Translations under genes and position numbers: made by a program
The notes under the pieces: generated by a model
The model's input: only the letters and a program-made list of their open reading frames with translations
Databases searched by the model: none
Told to the model about the DNA's origin: nothing
In this document: piece after piece, positions 17,314 to 26,574 of the stretch
Layout of the letters: each line of letters starts with the position of its first letter
How positions within the stretch are numbered: position 1 is the stretch's first letter
Assembly: GCF_023558375.1 (NCBI RefSeq)
Contig: NZ_CP083761.1
Coordinates: 620,001 to 684,000, forward strand
Reading direction: 5' to 3'
Length of the DNA: 64,000 nt
DNA from: Chroococcidiopsis sp. CCMEE 29
Lineage (GTDB): Bacteria > Cyanobacteriota > Cyanobacteriia > Cyanobacteriales > Chroococcidiopsidaceae

Positions 17314-19674
17314 TTAGCGCATCACTGCTTTTGGGAATTGGCGCTTCAATGCAGGGAAAACTGGACAGGGAAGCCTGTTATCTAAGTTTTCTGGTTTGCT
17401 CCAGGTAAACGGCGCTTTTTGGGCAGCAGACATCCACAGTAGACGTTTAGCTCGTGTCATAGCCACATACAGTAAGCGAAACTCTTCAGCAGTCTTTAGC
17501 TGTTTTGCCTGTTCCCAAGCGGTTGTCACATCGGGTAGAAATTGCTCATGGAGCGCAGCACGAATTTGAGCGCGGGCAACTTCTGCTAAAGTAAAGTCGC
17601 CCAGAAAATGTGCCTGGGGTAGCACCCGGAAACTACCAGGAATCACGTTTTCGTGCAAAAACGGGATAAAAACGTAGTCCCAATCTAGCCCTTTAGCTTT
17701 ATGCATCGTAATGATAGTAAGTTGACCAGAACGAGTGTAACGAGCTTCTAAGTCTTCAGTTTCCACCGGTTCAAATCGTTCTGAGCTGACAATTTCGTTT
17801 AACACTGTCAGCATTGCCGTCATTGAACTGTTTCCAGCTATTTGTTTAGCCACCCGTTCTGCCAATTTGTCAGCCGTTGCCAGCTCCGCCTGGTCGTAAT
17901 TTAAAGTCAAAGCGAGGAAAGAAATCAGCTGGTACTGTGGTAATTCCATCCGAGCGCGGAGTAAACTGCGACATAGGTAACGCGCTTTTAGCACTGGCTC
18001 TGGCTGAGGTGGGTCTAAAGGACCAGGGTAGAGGAACTGTTCTGGCACACTGGCAAGAGCATTCAGGTCTTGAGTAGGAACCAGTTGGCGCTGCACCAGG
18101 ACCTCTAAGGCAGCTTTCAAGTAATCGGGAGAATGGGGTCGGTCGAGGAATTGCAGTATGGCGAGAATTTCACTGGGAACATGGGAGCGGCGATCGCTCT
18201 CGGAAACCTCATAAAGTATAATTTCATGCTCGCGGCAAACAGGTGAAAGCGCTTGTGCCAACCATTTACCTTGCCGATTCTCCCGCACTAAAATAGCCGC
18301 ACGGGTACCGGTTGGGTCTGCGGCAAATAAAGAAACCGCTCGTTCTCCGAGTAGTTCTACAGTGTGGTTAATGTCGCGCGGAGTGTATAATTCTAGTCCA
18401 TGCCCAACTGGATTTGGATTAGCATCTGGTTGGGGGTCGTTTACATCCACTGGTCGAATTTTCTGAAGCCTGAATGGCAGTGCGGAGCCATGTTGAGCTT
18501 CTACCCCCTCGCCCCTCACCTCTCGCCCCTCGCCGCCATAAGCTCGATTCACCCATTCCAAGGTAAAATTCGCAGCTTCGATAATTATTCTGGTACTGCG
18601 ACCCGCTCGATCCATCGTTGCTAGCTTTCCTTGAGCGTTGCAGTCTTCGCAGAAACGACGGAAATAAATTGGATCGGCTGGGGTGAAGGTAGAATTAATT
18701 GCTTGATTGGGGTCACCAACGCGGATTAGATTAGGAGCATTCGGTTGATCTGGGTTGCTGGCAAGAATTTCTAATAGTTTTGTCTGGAGAGGGGTAGAGT
18801 CTTGGGCTTCATCTTCAAAAACGGCAAAAACTTGATTTTGCTCAATCCGGCAGGCATTTTCGTTTTCTAGAACACGCAGAGCAGCTAGAATCATGTCATC
18901 GTAGTCGATTAGGTCACGCGATCGCATGAGATTTTGATATTGCTCATACAACCCCGCTGCGATCACCAAGATGCTATATTCATCGGTTGTCTGTTCGCTT
19001 AACTCTCGCAGCGATGCTGGTAACAGACCAGAACTTTTGGCTTCGTGGATCGCACTAGCAGCCAAATCGGTCAGCACTTCTGTTCGGAGAACAGACTGGC
19101 GACGCAACCGCTCTGTTTCTTCTCCGTCAAATTGACGACCTTCCAGCAACCGGGAATAGCGCCCTGGATGGGTGGCAATCCACTGCTCTACACAAGTACG
19201 GATTAAGCGGTGACTCTGATTTGGTGCGATTAACGTAGAATTATCAAGCTGCAACCCCGATAAATCTGGGTAACGGGAAGCAATATTAAGTGCTAAACCG
19301 TGGAGAGTATTAACAACAAAGCCACCTGGAGGTAAAGACAATTCCTCTCGCAGGTATTTGCGAATTTTAGCTTTGATATTGGCAGCAGCTGAGCGAGTAA
19401 AGGTGACGACAACCAGCGTTCGCCGTGCATGGAGTTGATAACGCGCGATCGCTAAGGCTGCTGCTGCTGCCATGCCAGTGGATTTACCAGCGCCAGGAAC
19501 AGCTGAAACTGCCAATGGTCCACCCCGCCAGTCTGCCATTTGCTGTTGTCCGGGTCGAAGACTATTGCGGATGCGCTGCCAAGCCGTTGCCCGCAATGTT
19601 AACAGTGATTCCGTCGCTATTTCAGCAGGTAAAGCCTGGGAAGGTAGTTGGTCAGTAAAATTAGTCTCTGGCAT
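17314..19674 (-). CDS. UvrD/Rep-family SF1A DNA helicase
   Basis: A 786-residue ATP-dependent 3'-5' helicase. Motifs in order: Q-like LRPGQQQM, Walker A VPGAGKST (about 60), TFTRSAAANIKAKI, Walker B FEDEAQD (about 285), RVGDPNQAI, MHKAKGLDWDYVF (about 655) and LLYVAMTRAKRLLW near the end. At about residues 380-392 a GEGREVRGEGVEA stretch is encoded by an in-frame CCCCTCGCCCCTCAC-type repeat (18503-18535), which probably forms a surface loop. Expected role is in DNA repair or replication restart. No RecB/AddB partner is adjacent. Confidence 0.92.
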   Translation of the reverse strand: MPETNFTDQLPSQALPAEIATESLLTLRATAWQRIRNSLRPGQQQMADWRGGPLAVSAVPGAGKSTGMAAAAALAIARYQLHARRTLVVVTFTRSAAANIKAKIRKYLREELSLPPGGFVVNTLHGLALNIASRYPDLSGLQLDNSTLIAPNQSHRLIRTCVEQWIATHPGRYSRLLEGRQFDGEETERLRRQSVLRTEVLTDLAASAIHEAKSSGLLPASLRELSEQTTDEYSILVIAAGLYEQYQNLMRSRDLIDYDDMILAALRVLENENACRIEQNQVFAVFEDEAQDSTPLQTKLLEILASNPDQPNAPNLIRVGDPNQAINSTFTPADPIYFRRFCEDCNAQGKLATMDRAGRSTRIIIEAANFTLEWVNRAYGGEGREVRGEGVEAQHGSALPFRLQKIRPVDVNDPQPDANPNPVGHGLELYTPRDINHTVELLGERAVSLFAADPTGTRAAILVRENRQGKWLAQALSPVCREHEIILYEVSESDRRSHVPSEILAILQFLDRPHSPDYLKAALEVLVQRQLVPTQDLNALASVPEQFLYPGPLDPPQPEPVLKARYLCRSLLRARMELPQYQLISFLALTLNYDQAELATADKLAERVAKQIAGNSSMTAMLTVLNEIVSSERFEPVETEDLEARYTRSGQLTIITMHKAKGLDWDYVFIPFLHENVIPGSFRVLPQAHFLGDFTLAEVARAQIRAALHEQFLPDVTTAWEQAKQLKTAEEFRLLYVAMTRAKRLLWMSAAQKAPFTWSKPENLDNRLPCPVFPALKRQFPKAVMR
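18503..18535. repeat. In-frame G/C-rich repeat inside the helicase gene
   Basis: CCCCTCGCCCCTCACCTCTC followed by GCCCCTCGCC is the same family as the copies near 13431, 24345 and 26545. Its length (33 bp) keeps the helicase frame. Confidence 0.75.
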
Positions 19675-19789
19675 ATTACAGGGGCGAGGAAATAGGGTAG
19701 ATTTTCTGAATTGTTGACAATGGCAAAAATAGCTCTAAAGATCTATCTTCCAAGTTGATAGGCTGTATCAACTGTTAATCTTGCCAGTT

Positions 19790-21364
19790 TTACTCAATTA
19801 AGTTTTCTTGTCCAGCTGCAAGCACTTCCTCTAGTAGCGGTGAGAGTTTTTTATCGAGTCTTCCAGCTCGGATCAATTCTGCGTAGGTGTCAGCTTCAAT
19901 ATCTAACAGTTTGTCTTGAATTTGCTCCATCACCAGAGTGCGTAACTGAGGATATTCTTTTTGCAGCTGGATAATTTCTTCTGTCAAACTCTGGAGTTGT
20001 CCTTCTACCAGTTCTGCTTGGTAGCGACAAAACTCTGGCTCAATTTCTTGATATTGACTTGCCTCAGATAGATAGTTCAATACCCGGTTCAGAGCGATGC
20101 TACGGGAAACAGCCTCTAAATATTTCTGACGCAGCGGTTGCTCACCAGTAAGTTCTAGCTTTTCAAGTAATATTTGGGTGGTTAAGCCCTGGACTAGGAG
20201 TGTAAATAAAACGACCCCAAATACAATGTCAATAATCACGTCCCGTCCCGGTAGGGTAGCTGGCACGCTCAATGCTAGAGCAATGGAGACAGAACCGCGC
20301 AAACCTGCCCACCACAGTACGGTTTGATCTCGTAATCCAATTTCGGACTTGACTAACCAGTTGCTTAAGCCTCCTAGTCCATAGATGGCGATCGCTCGCG
20401 TCAAAATAAGTGCCCCAATCGTAATCGCAATCAAACCCAAATTTTCTCCCAAACTGGAATAGTGAACTTGATCGCCAATTAGCAAAAACACGATTGAATT
20501 TACGAAAAAGGCTAAGAAATCCCAAAACTCTGTCACCAATAGCCGCGTGCGCGGGTTCATGCCAATGCGGGAGCCAAAATTTCCTAAAATCAAGCCAACT
20601 GTAACCACGCCAATTACACCTGATCCACCCAATTCCTCGGTAATCACATAAGTGCCGTAAGCCGAGACGAGAGTGAGTGATTGCTCTACCAACGGTAAAT
20701 CGAAGCGTTGCGTCAGGTAGGAAATGCCAAAGCCAATTAAGCTGCCGACTCCAATCCCAATCCCAACAAATATAAAGAAACGAGCGATCGTGCTTGGGAC
20801 ATTAAACTCCTCAAGGCCCAATGGGATTCCTACCAGCAAACTAAAGGCAACCACCGCTACGCCATCATTAAATAAACTTTCTCCCTCCATTAGGTTTGTC
20901 AGACGTTTCCCAGCGCCTAGTTCTCGAAACAGCGCAATCACAGAAACTGGATCGGTTGCAGAGAGGCTTGCCCCAACTAAGAGGGCAACAGGTAGCCCAA
21001 TCCCTGCCAGCTGGTTGATTGCCAAAGCTATGCCCACAATAGAAATGACTACACCGAGGACTGCGTAAAGAGTAACTGGTAACAACTCCCGGCTCAAATC
21101 CCGCCATTTCATGTTCCAAGCAGCTTCAAACAGCAACGGCGGCAAAAAAATCTCCAGAATCAATGCCGGTGATAGGTTAACTAGTCGTACATCTACAAAT
21201 GCCAAAATCAAGCCAACAATCACCAACAGTAAGGTGTAGGGGATTTGGCGCAACCAGCTGACGACGCGAGAGAGTGTGGCGACACTGAGAGAGACGGAAA
21301 GTACCAGGAGAAATTGCTCAATATTTTGTTCAATCGCCGATTCGCCAACTGTTTCTATAGCCAT
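19790..21364 (-). CDS. CPA1-family Na+/H+ antiporter (NhaP-like)
   Basis: A 524-residue protein with about 12 membrane segments and a ~120-residue cytoplasmic tail. Family signatures are LPPLLFEAAWNM (about 75), SLSATDPVSVIALFRELG, EGESLFNDGVAVVAFSLL (the ND ion-binding pair) and WAGLRGSVSIALALSVP. It should exchange Na+ or K+ for protons. ATG 21364 is preferred to a TTG at 21376. Confidence 0.93.
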   Translation of the reverse strand: MAIETVGESAIEQNIEQFLLVLSVSLSVATLSRVVSWLRQIPYTLLLVIVGLILAFVDVRLVNLSPALILEIFLPPLLFEAAWNMKWRDLSRELLPVTLYAVLGVVISIVGIALAINQLAGIGLPVALLVGASLSATDPVSVIALFRELGAGKRLTNLMEGESLFNDGVAVVAFSLLVGIPLGLEEFNVPSTIARFFIFVGIGIGVGSLIGFGISYLTQRFDLPLVEQSLTLVSAYGTYVITEELGGSGVIGVVTVGLILGNFGSRIGMNPRTRLLVTEFWDFLAFFVNSIVFLLIGDQVHYSSLGENLGLIAITIGALILTRAIAIYGLGGLSNWLVKSEIGLRDQTVLWWAGLRGSVSIALALSVPATLPGRDVIIDIVFGVVLFTLLVQGLTTQILLEKLELTGEQPLRQKYLEAVSRSIALNRVLNYLSEASQYQEIEPEFCRYQAELVEGQLQSLTEEIIQLQKEYPQLRTLVMEQIQDKLLDIEADTYAELIRAGRLDKKLSPLLEEVLAAGQENLIE

Positions 21365-21552
21365 AAGGAAACACAAAGATCATCAATACCCCACGGTACA
21401 ACAACAGTCGCGATTTCAGAGCATTTAGGGTGCGATCGTTGTTATTTATACATCCTCTCCATTGACGCAAAGGCGCTGTTGCTGCAACCTTAACTGCTAC
21501 CATTGGAAACGCCTGACCTGGTATACTCTGAATCAAGATAAAATCATTAATT

Positions 21553-21942
21553 ATGACTCACGTTTTACTGGTAGATGATGAAGAGGCGTTGCGCTCCAGC
21601 CTCTCATATGCCCTAGTCAAAGAGGGTTATCAGGTAACAACTGCGGAAGATGGGCAAACTGCGCTCAAACTATTCCACAAGCAGGTGCCGGATGTCATGA
21701 TTTTAGATTTGATGCTACCAGGAATAGATGGCATGGAAATTTGCTGGCGCATCCGGGCGTTTTCTGACATCCCTATTTTGATGCTAACGGCTAAAGATCA
21801 AGATATTGATAAAATTTGGGGATTAGAAGCGGGTGCAGATGACTATATCACTAAACCATTCAACACTCGTGAACTTCTGGCACGGATAAAAGCTGTGCTA
21901 CGCCGTCGCGCTGGTAGCCAAAGCCCTCCCCAGGAAGATTAA
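21553..21942 (+). CDS. Receiver-only response regulator (OmpR-type receiver without output domain)
   Basis: A 129-residue receiver domain: LLVDDEE acidic pocket, phospho-Asp in DVMILDLMLPGIDG (about residue 52), T in MLTAKD, and K in DYITKPF. The linker RELLARIKAVLRRRAG, typical of OmpR/PhoB proteins, is present. The winged-helix output domain is missing; the protein stops a few residues later. The kinase gene begins 21 bp downstream, so they form one operon. Signals may pass by phosphotransfer or protein contact rather than DNA binding. Confidence 0.9.
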   Translation: MTHVLLVDDEEALRSSLSYALVKEGYQVTTAEDGQTALKLFHKQVPDVMILDLMLPGIDGMEICWRIRAFSDIPILMLTAKDQDIDKIWGLEAGADDYITKPFNTRELLARIKAVLRRRAGSQSPPQED

Positions 21943-21963
21943 ATTGACAATCGAAGGAGTTAG

Positions 21964-23379
21964 TTGCCAATTCGCATCCGCTGGAATTCAATTTATCGAA
22001 AACTGTTAGTTACCTATCTAGCGCTCACAGCACTGGGTACATCTCTCTTAGCAGCCTACCTCCTGTGGTCTTTCCATGCCTATTTTATGAGGACGAGGCA
22101 AGCTGATTTGACTGCCTGGACGACTGCCCTTGGCGAAAGCGTAGCTGATGCTCTAGAGGAAAATGATCTCCAGCGGGTAGAAGTGCTAGTGCAACGCTAC
22201 GGCAAACCGAAATCAGTCACGCTGCGGATCTTTGCTCCCGATGGTCGCCTGCTATCCACTTCAGCCCCTCAGCAAGATCGACAGATAGCAAATTGGTTTA
22301 ATGTTGCTGGAGTTAGAGAAGCCCTGCAAAATCAAGCAGTGCAGGGAGTTGCCAAAGGAGTTTTGTCAAATGATGACAGGTTATACACAGCACAACCCCT
22401 ATTCCGTAACGGTCGCCTACTTGGTGTCTTGCGGATGTCGATCACGCTCGAACAGTTTCAGCGTCAATTTCGCACAGTCATTTTCACAGTTCTAGGAACA
22501 CTTTTCCTCACGGTCTTGCTGTGTGCACTGATCAGCGAACAGCTTGCTCGAAACATGGCGAGACCGATTTGGGCTATGCGCAACTTTGCTATCCAGATCG
22601 GCAGCGGTCATTTAGGGGAAAAGCTGAATATCCGTCAAAAGGATGAGTTAGGTCAATTAGCAACTGAGTTGAACCGCATGAGTGAACGGCTAGCTTCACT
22701 TGATAAAGAGCGGCGGGCATTTCTTGCTAATGTGTCTCACGAGCTACGCACCCCCGTTAGCAATGTTCAGGTGACCCTAGAAGCACTAGCAAGCGGAGCC
22801 GATGAAGAACCGGATCTCAGAGGTCGCTTTATCCAAACAGCGCTAGACGAGACAACACGGCTATCGCGGTTAATAAAGGATCTGCTGGATTTAGGACGAC
22901 TAGAAGCAGGAATAACTTCATTAGAACAGCAGCCAGTCAACCTGCGAGACTTGATTGATCGTGCAGTACGAGCAATGGAATCTCGGATGCGTTCCCGTGG
23001 TGTAGAAATCTCCATAAATGTTCCCGAGGTTCAGCTCTACGGGGATCCAGAACGGCTGTTGCAGGCATTTCTAAATGTACTAGATAATGCCATCAAGCAC
23101 TCGGCGCCAGATTCTCAAGTCTTTATATCTGGGAAGAAAGAAGGTGTTCAAATTGCCGTCCAAATCCAGGATCAAGGTTTGGGGATCAGCGAGAGCGATC
23201 TTCCCCATATTTTTGAACAGTTTTATACAGCCGATCGCTCCCGCCAAGGTAGTGGCACTGGCTTAGGGCTTGCTATTGCCCGACGGATTGTAGAAGCACA
23301 TGATGGAAGTATCACTGCCAGCAGTAGGGTTGGCAAGGGGGCAACATTCCATATTCGCCTACCACTCAACCTACCCTAA
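21964..23379 (+). CDS. Sensor histidine kinase with HAMP domain
   Basis: A 471-residue membrane kinase. Two membrane segments (about 14-36 and 175-197) flank a periplasmic sensor, followed by HAMP (about 200-250), an H-box LANVSHELRTPVSNV, an N-box FLNVLDNAIKHS, and G boxes DQGLGISE and GSGTGLGLAIARRIV. The start is a TTG supported by GAAGGAG 5-10 nt upstream. It is cotranscribed with the receiver-only protein, its probable partner. Its 3' end overlaps the convergent GH57 gene by 9 bp. Confidence 0.94.
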   Translation: MPIRIRWNSIYRKLLVTYLALTALGTSLLAAYLLWSFHAYFMRTRQADLTAWTTALGESVADALEENDLQRVEVLVQRYGKPKSVTLRIFAPDGRLLSTSAPQQDRQIANWFNVAGVREALQNQAVQGVAKGVLSNDDRLYTAQPLFRNGRLLGVLRMSITLEQFQRQFRTVIFTVLGTLFLTVLLCALISEQLARNMARPIWAMRNFAIQIGSGHLGEKLNIRQKDELGQLATELNRMSERLASLDKERRAFLANVSHELRTPVSNVQVTLEALASGADEEPDLRGRFIQTALDETTRLSRLIKDLLDLGRLEAGITSLEQQPVNLRDLIDRAVRAMESRMRSRGVEISINVPEVQLYGDPERLLQAFLNVLDNAIKHSAPDSQVFISGKKEGVQIAVQIQDQGLGISESDLPHIFEQFYTADRSRQGSGTGLGLAIARRIVEAHDGSITASSRVGKGATFHIRLPLNLP

Positions 23380-26196
23380 CTGGTTCAAACAAGCACTGAC
23401 ATCTACAGCTAATTTTTGCCCTAACCTGAGCAACTGACGTAGCTGGGCAACATCCCAATTATGCTCATTGGAATTACCCTTGCCATTCATTTCCTCCAAT
23501 TGGGTTTGAACAACCTGAAGACATAGGGGCAAAATTTGACTGTGCAAGCAACTAAAATAGAGTTCCTGCGCCCGTTCAAGGGACAAGCCGAGTTTAAGCT
23601 GATACCCCACATCAATTAACCGCTCTAATCTTTGGATGTCTAACTCAACTGTGGCTGGGTAGGGATCGTGCAATAACTGCCAGAGCGATCGCAAGATCAG
23701 CTGCTCTAGTGTTTGCTTGCCTTCTGGAACATTCAGCTGACAACGCAGGTGCCTTGCTTCGGTGGCGATCGCTTCCAGTTCTACCAAATGATTCAAGCTT
23801 AGGTGCGGTTCCCCAATCTCTTGCTCTAGCGATCGCAAAGTTATTAAGCACCGATGCCCCAAGGCAATTTCCGCTGCCACTTGCAATTCTTGCGGCACTG
23901 CTAATTCATCCCGGTGGAATGCCATTAACACACCATAATTATCCCGGTAAACCTGAGTATAAAGCTGATCTAGCCGTGTCAGTGTTTCCTGACTTAGCAT
24001 TCGCATAATCCGATGCCGTTCCTCTGCAAACAGATTCTGCAAACTGAACGACTGATCCCCAAACATTTGAGTCATTGCCCGGATAGTATGAGCCGCACTA
24101 GCCTGTTGCAAAGCCTCAAACACTCGCTCTTTCAGCTGAGTATAGGCACGCCGTCCGCTAAACGGTTGAATGCAGCAGTGGAAATCCCAGCCCCCTAGAT
24201 GTAGAACAGCAAACACTAGATGTTCGCTCTCCCAAGTAATCTCTGAAACCAGCTTTAGATGCCCCACCGCCAACGTTAGCGATCCCATCCGTTGCAGCTG
24301 GTAATCCTGCTGGTGAGCAGTGTAGCAATAGACACGCTGTGAGGAGTGAGGGGCGAGGGATGTAGACGCGCAAGCGGCTTCTCGAAGAGTGGGACGAGGG
24401 GCGAGTATCTCTCCATCTCCCCATCTCCCTATCTCCTGACTCCTGACTCCTGAACCGAATGTCTGCGTTAGGGTTCCCTGATCCCTGAATAGAGAAGTAA
24501 TGGCGTACTGTGCTGCCACTTGCCTGAAGCTAATTTGGGCTGACAACACTAACTGACGATAGATTTCTGATCCGTGTTTGAACAAGTCAACATTGCTGGG
24601 AGCTTGGGTAAGGCGTTTGAGGAATCCTTTTTCTAGTTGGACACCAGCTACATCACCAGCCAATTCTAGCGCCCGTGCAGCATACCGGAGAATCTGCGTT
24701 CCCTCTGGTCTTGATAGTTCTTCAAAGAACCAACCGCAACTGGTATACATCAACAGAGCATGACGCTGCATTTCCAACAGACGCAGGGCATCCACCTGTT
24801 CAGCTGCTGTCAGTTTGTGGGTTTGATGGCGGCAGAGGAAGCGACTAACATTTGCTGGAGAGCGATCGCGTATTACTCGGATATACTCATCTCGTGCTTG
24901 CCAGGGATCGCAGAAGAATTGCCTACCACTCTCCTCATAAACATTAATTAACTGATCCCGCAGCCAATCAAGTGCATTTCGTAGCGGACGACGCCATTTT
25001 TGATGCCAACCGCCACCACCACCGCAACCACAATCATCCTGCCACCGATCGACACCGTGGGAGCAACTCCAAGCCGTCACCGGCTTTAGTTCTACTTCCC
25101 ACGTAGGAGAATTGAGACTGAGGTAATGGGCAAAGTTCGTCACTGTCCAGCCCCGGTGAGGAAATTCTTCCAAAAATGCATAAGCTAAGGTCTTTTCAGT
25201 GCCACCTTTATGATGACCAAAGGTCTCTCCATCTGTAGCAACAGAAATTAATTGAGCCGGTCTACGATCCCCGCGTACTGCTTGTCCAACCCGCCCAGCT
25301 AAGTGATGGGAATTGTATATAGCATCACCAAATCCCATATCTCGTGAGATCGGACCATCGTAGAAAAAGATATCAATGTAAGAACAAGAGCCACTATCGG
25401 AATCTTCCAATTCCCTGACCCCTGACCCCTGACCTCTGACCCCTTTCAAAAAACAGCGATAAGGACGAGTAGAATCAATCTGACTACCGCCGACTTCGTG
25501 CCATTCAGTCACGAGCTGTTCGTCTGTGGGGATCGTGCGACAACGCTGAGCCTGGGAGGGAGCCAAAACGATAAAGCGAATGCCTTCGGCTACCAGGGCT
25601 TCTAGGGTGGCGTAGTCTACGGCAGTTTCAGCTAACCACATTCCTTCGGGATCGCGCCCAAACCGGGAGCGGAAATCTTCTTTACCCCAGCGGATTTGAG
25701 TGTATTTGTCTCGGGTGTTAGCAAGGGGCATGATCATGTGGTTATAGACTTGAGCGATCGCATTGCCGTGACCATTCAAGCGATCGCAACTCTTGCGGTC
25801 TGCCTCTAGAATCCGCTGATAAACTTCTACATCATGGCGTTCTAACCACGACATCAAAGTTGCCCCAATATTAAAACTCAAATACTCATAGTTATTAACG
25901 ATCCCCACCACTTCGCCCCGGTCATTTAACACCCTGGCAAAAGCGTTCGGGCGATAGCACTCATAGTGAATTCGCTCATTCCAGTCGTGGAAAGGTGTAG
26001 CACTGGGCTGACGCTCAATCGCGTCCAAGTAAGGATTTTCGCGGGGAGGCTGGTAGAAATGACCGTGTACAGTCACATAAACACCTGTAGCAGTCTGCAG
26101 GGGATCGCGGGGATCAGGTGTTACCGTGTCATTGGCTTTTTGGTACGGAGTTAAGTTTGAGCCAGCAACAGCTGGGAGATCAGCAGCAGAAGTCAT
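23371..26196 (-). CDS. GH57-family alpha-glucan enzyme with DUF3536
   Basis: A 941-residue cytoplasmic protein of glycoside hydrolase family 57 (amylopullulanase/branching-enzyme clan). The N-terminal catalytic part has VYVTVHGHFYQPPRENPY, IVNNYEYLSFNIGATL, GMWLAETAVDY and SVATDGETFGHHKGGTEKTLA; the last contains the probable catalytic Asp. The C-terminal half is DUF3536. Two in-frame repeat insertions add about 11 residues near 253 and about 39 residues near 580-620; neither breaks the frame. It probably acts on glycogen or maltodextrins. Confidence 0.9.
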   Translation of the reverse strand: MTSAADLPAVAGSNLTPYQKANDTVTPDPRDPLQTATGVYVTVHGHFYQPPRENPYLDAIERQPSATPFHDWNERIHYECYRPNAFARVLNDRGEVVGIVNNYEYLSFNIGATLMSWLERHDVEVYQRILEADRKSCDRLNGHGNAIAQVYNHMIMPLANTRDKYTQIRWGKEDFRSRFGRDPEGMWLAETAVDYATLEALVAEGIRFIVLAPSQAQRCRTIPTDEQLVTEWHEVGGSQIDSTRPYRCFLKGVRGQGSGVRELEDSDSGSCSYIDIFFYDGPISRDMGFGDAIYNSHHLAGRVGQAVRGDRRPAQLISVATDGETFGHHKGGTEKTLAYAFLEEFPHRGWTVTNFAHYLSLNSPTWEVELKPVTAWSCSHGVDRWQDDCGCGGGGGWHQKWRRPLRNALDWLRDQLINVYEESGRQFFCDPWQARDEYIRVIRDRSPANVSRFLCRHQTHKLTAAEQVDALRLLEMQRHALLMYTSCGWFFEELSRPEGTQILRYAARALELAGDVAGVQLEKGFLKRLTQAPSNVDLFKHGSEIYRQLVLSAQISFRQVAAQYAITSLFRDQGTLTQTFGSGVRSQEIGRWGDGEILAPRPTLREAACASTSLAPHSSQRVYCYTAHQQDYQLQRMGSLTLAVGHLKLVSEITWESEHLVFAVLHLGGWDFHCCIQPFSGRRAYTQLKERVFEALQQASAAHTIRAMTQMFGDQSFSLQNLFAEERHRIMRMLSQETLTRLDQLYTQVYRDNYGVLMAFHRDELAVPQELQVAAEIALGHRCLITLRSLEQEIGEPHLSLNHLVELEAIATEARHLRCQLNVPEGKQTLEQLILRSLWQLLHDPYPATVELDIQRLERLIDVGYQLKLGLSLERAQELYFSCLHSQILPLCLQVVQTQLEEMNGKGNSNEHNWDVAQLRQLLRLGQKLAVDVSACLNQLG
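24339..24457. repeat. ~119 bp in-frame repeat insertion in the GH57 gene
   Basis: Contains GAGGAGTGAGGGGCGAGGG, TGTAGACGCGCAAGCGGCTT and tandem CCATCTCC/CTCCTGACTCCTGACTCC units. It encodes ~39 low-complexity residues between otherwise normal protein segments (FGSG... and QRVYCYTA). Confidence 0.75.
25413..25445. repeat. Tandem CCCCTGA repeat in the GH57 gene
   Basis: Four tandem CCCCTGA-like heptamers, a known cyanobacterial STRR class, encode GVRGQGSGVRE in frame. Confidence 0.75.
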
Positions 26197-26574
26197 GCAA
26201 TATTATCCACAATGATAAATTTATACCCACAGCTAGCAGCATTTGTTCCCTAAGCGTGGCAGTAGGGTTAAGTTAAACACTCGCAAGGATGGGTTAGAAC
26301 CAAAATTATGAGAGTCGAAAGATTGTTGCGGTCAATCGGCATCTGATGGCAAATATCTTAGTGGCTATTTCACTACCTTTGCCTCAACCTTTGGGTACAA
26401 TCCGCAATCTCCCTCATTAAACCGCAAGATAGCCTCAAGTTAAGGACAGCTTAATATTTTTGCAATCAGACTTTGCGATTGCTCTACAAAACTATATCTT
26501 TAGTTACAAATACCTTTAGGAGCGGTCAGGACAAGATCCTTCTCTCACCCTTCACCCCTCGCCCCTTTTCACAA
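26197..26574. other. Divergent intergenic region upstream of cax1
   Basis: About 378 bp between divergent GH57 and the first CAX gene. It ends in a CACCCCTCGCCCC-type repeat (26545-26570) directly before the ATG, so this repeat would lie in the mRNA leader. No structured RNA recognised. Confidence 0.55.
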
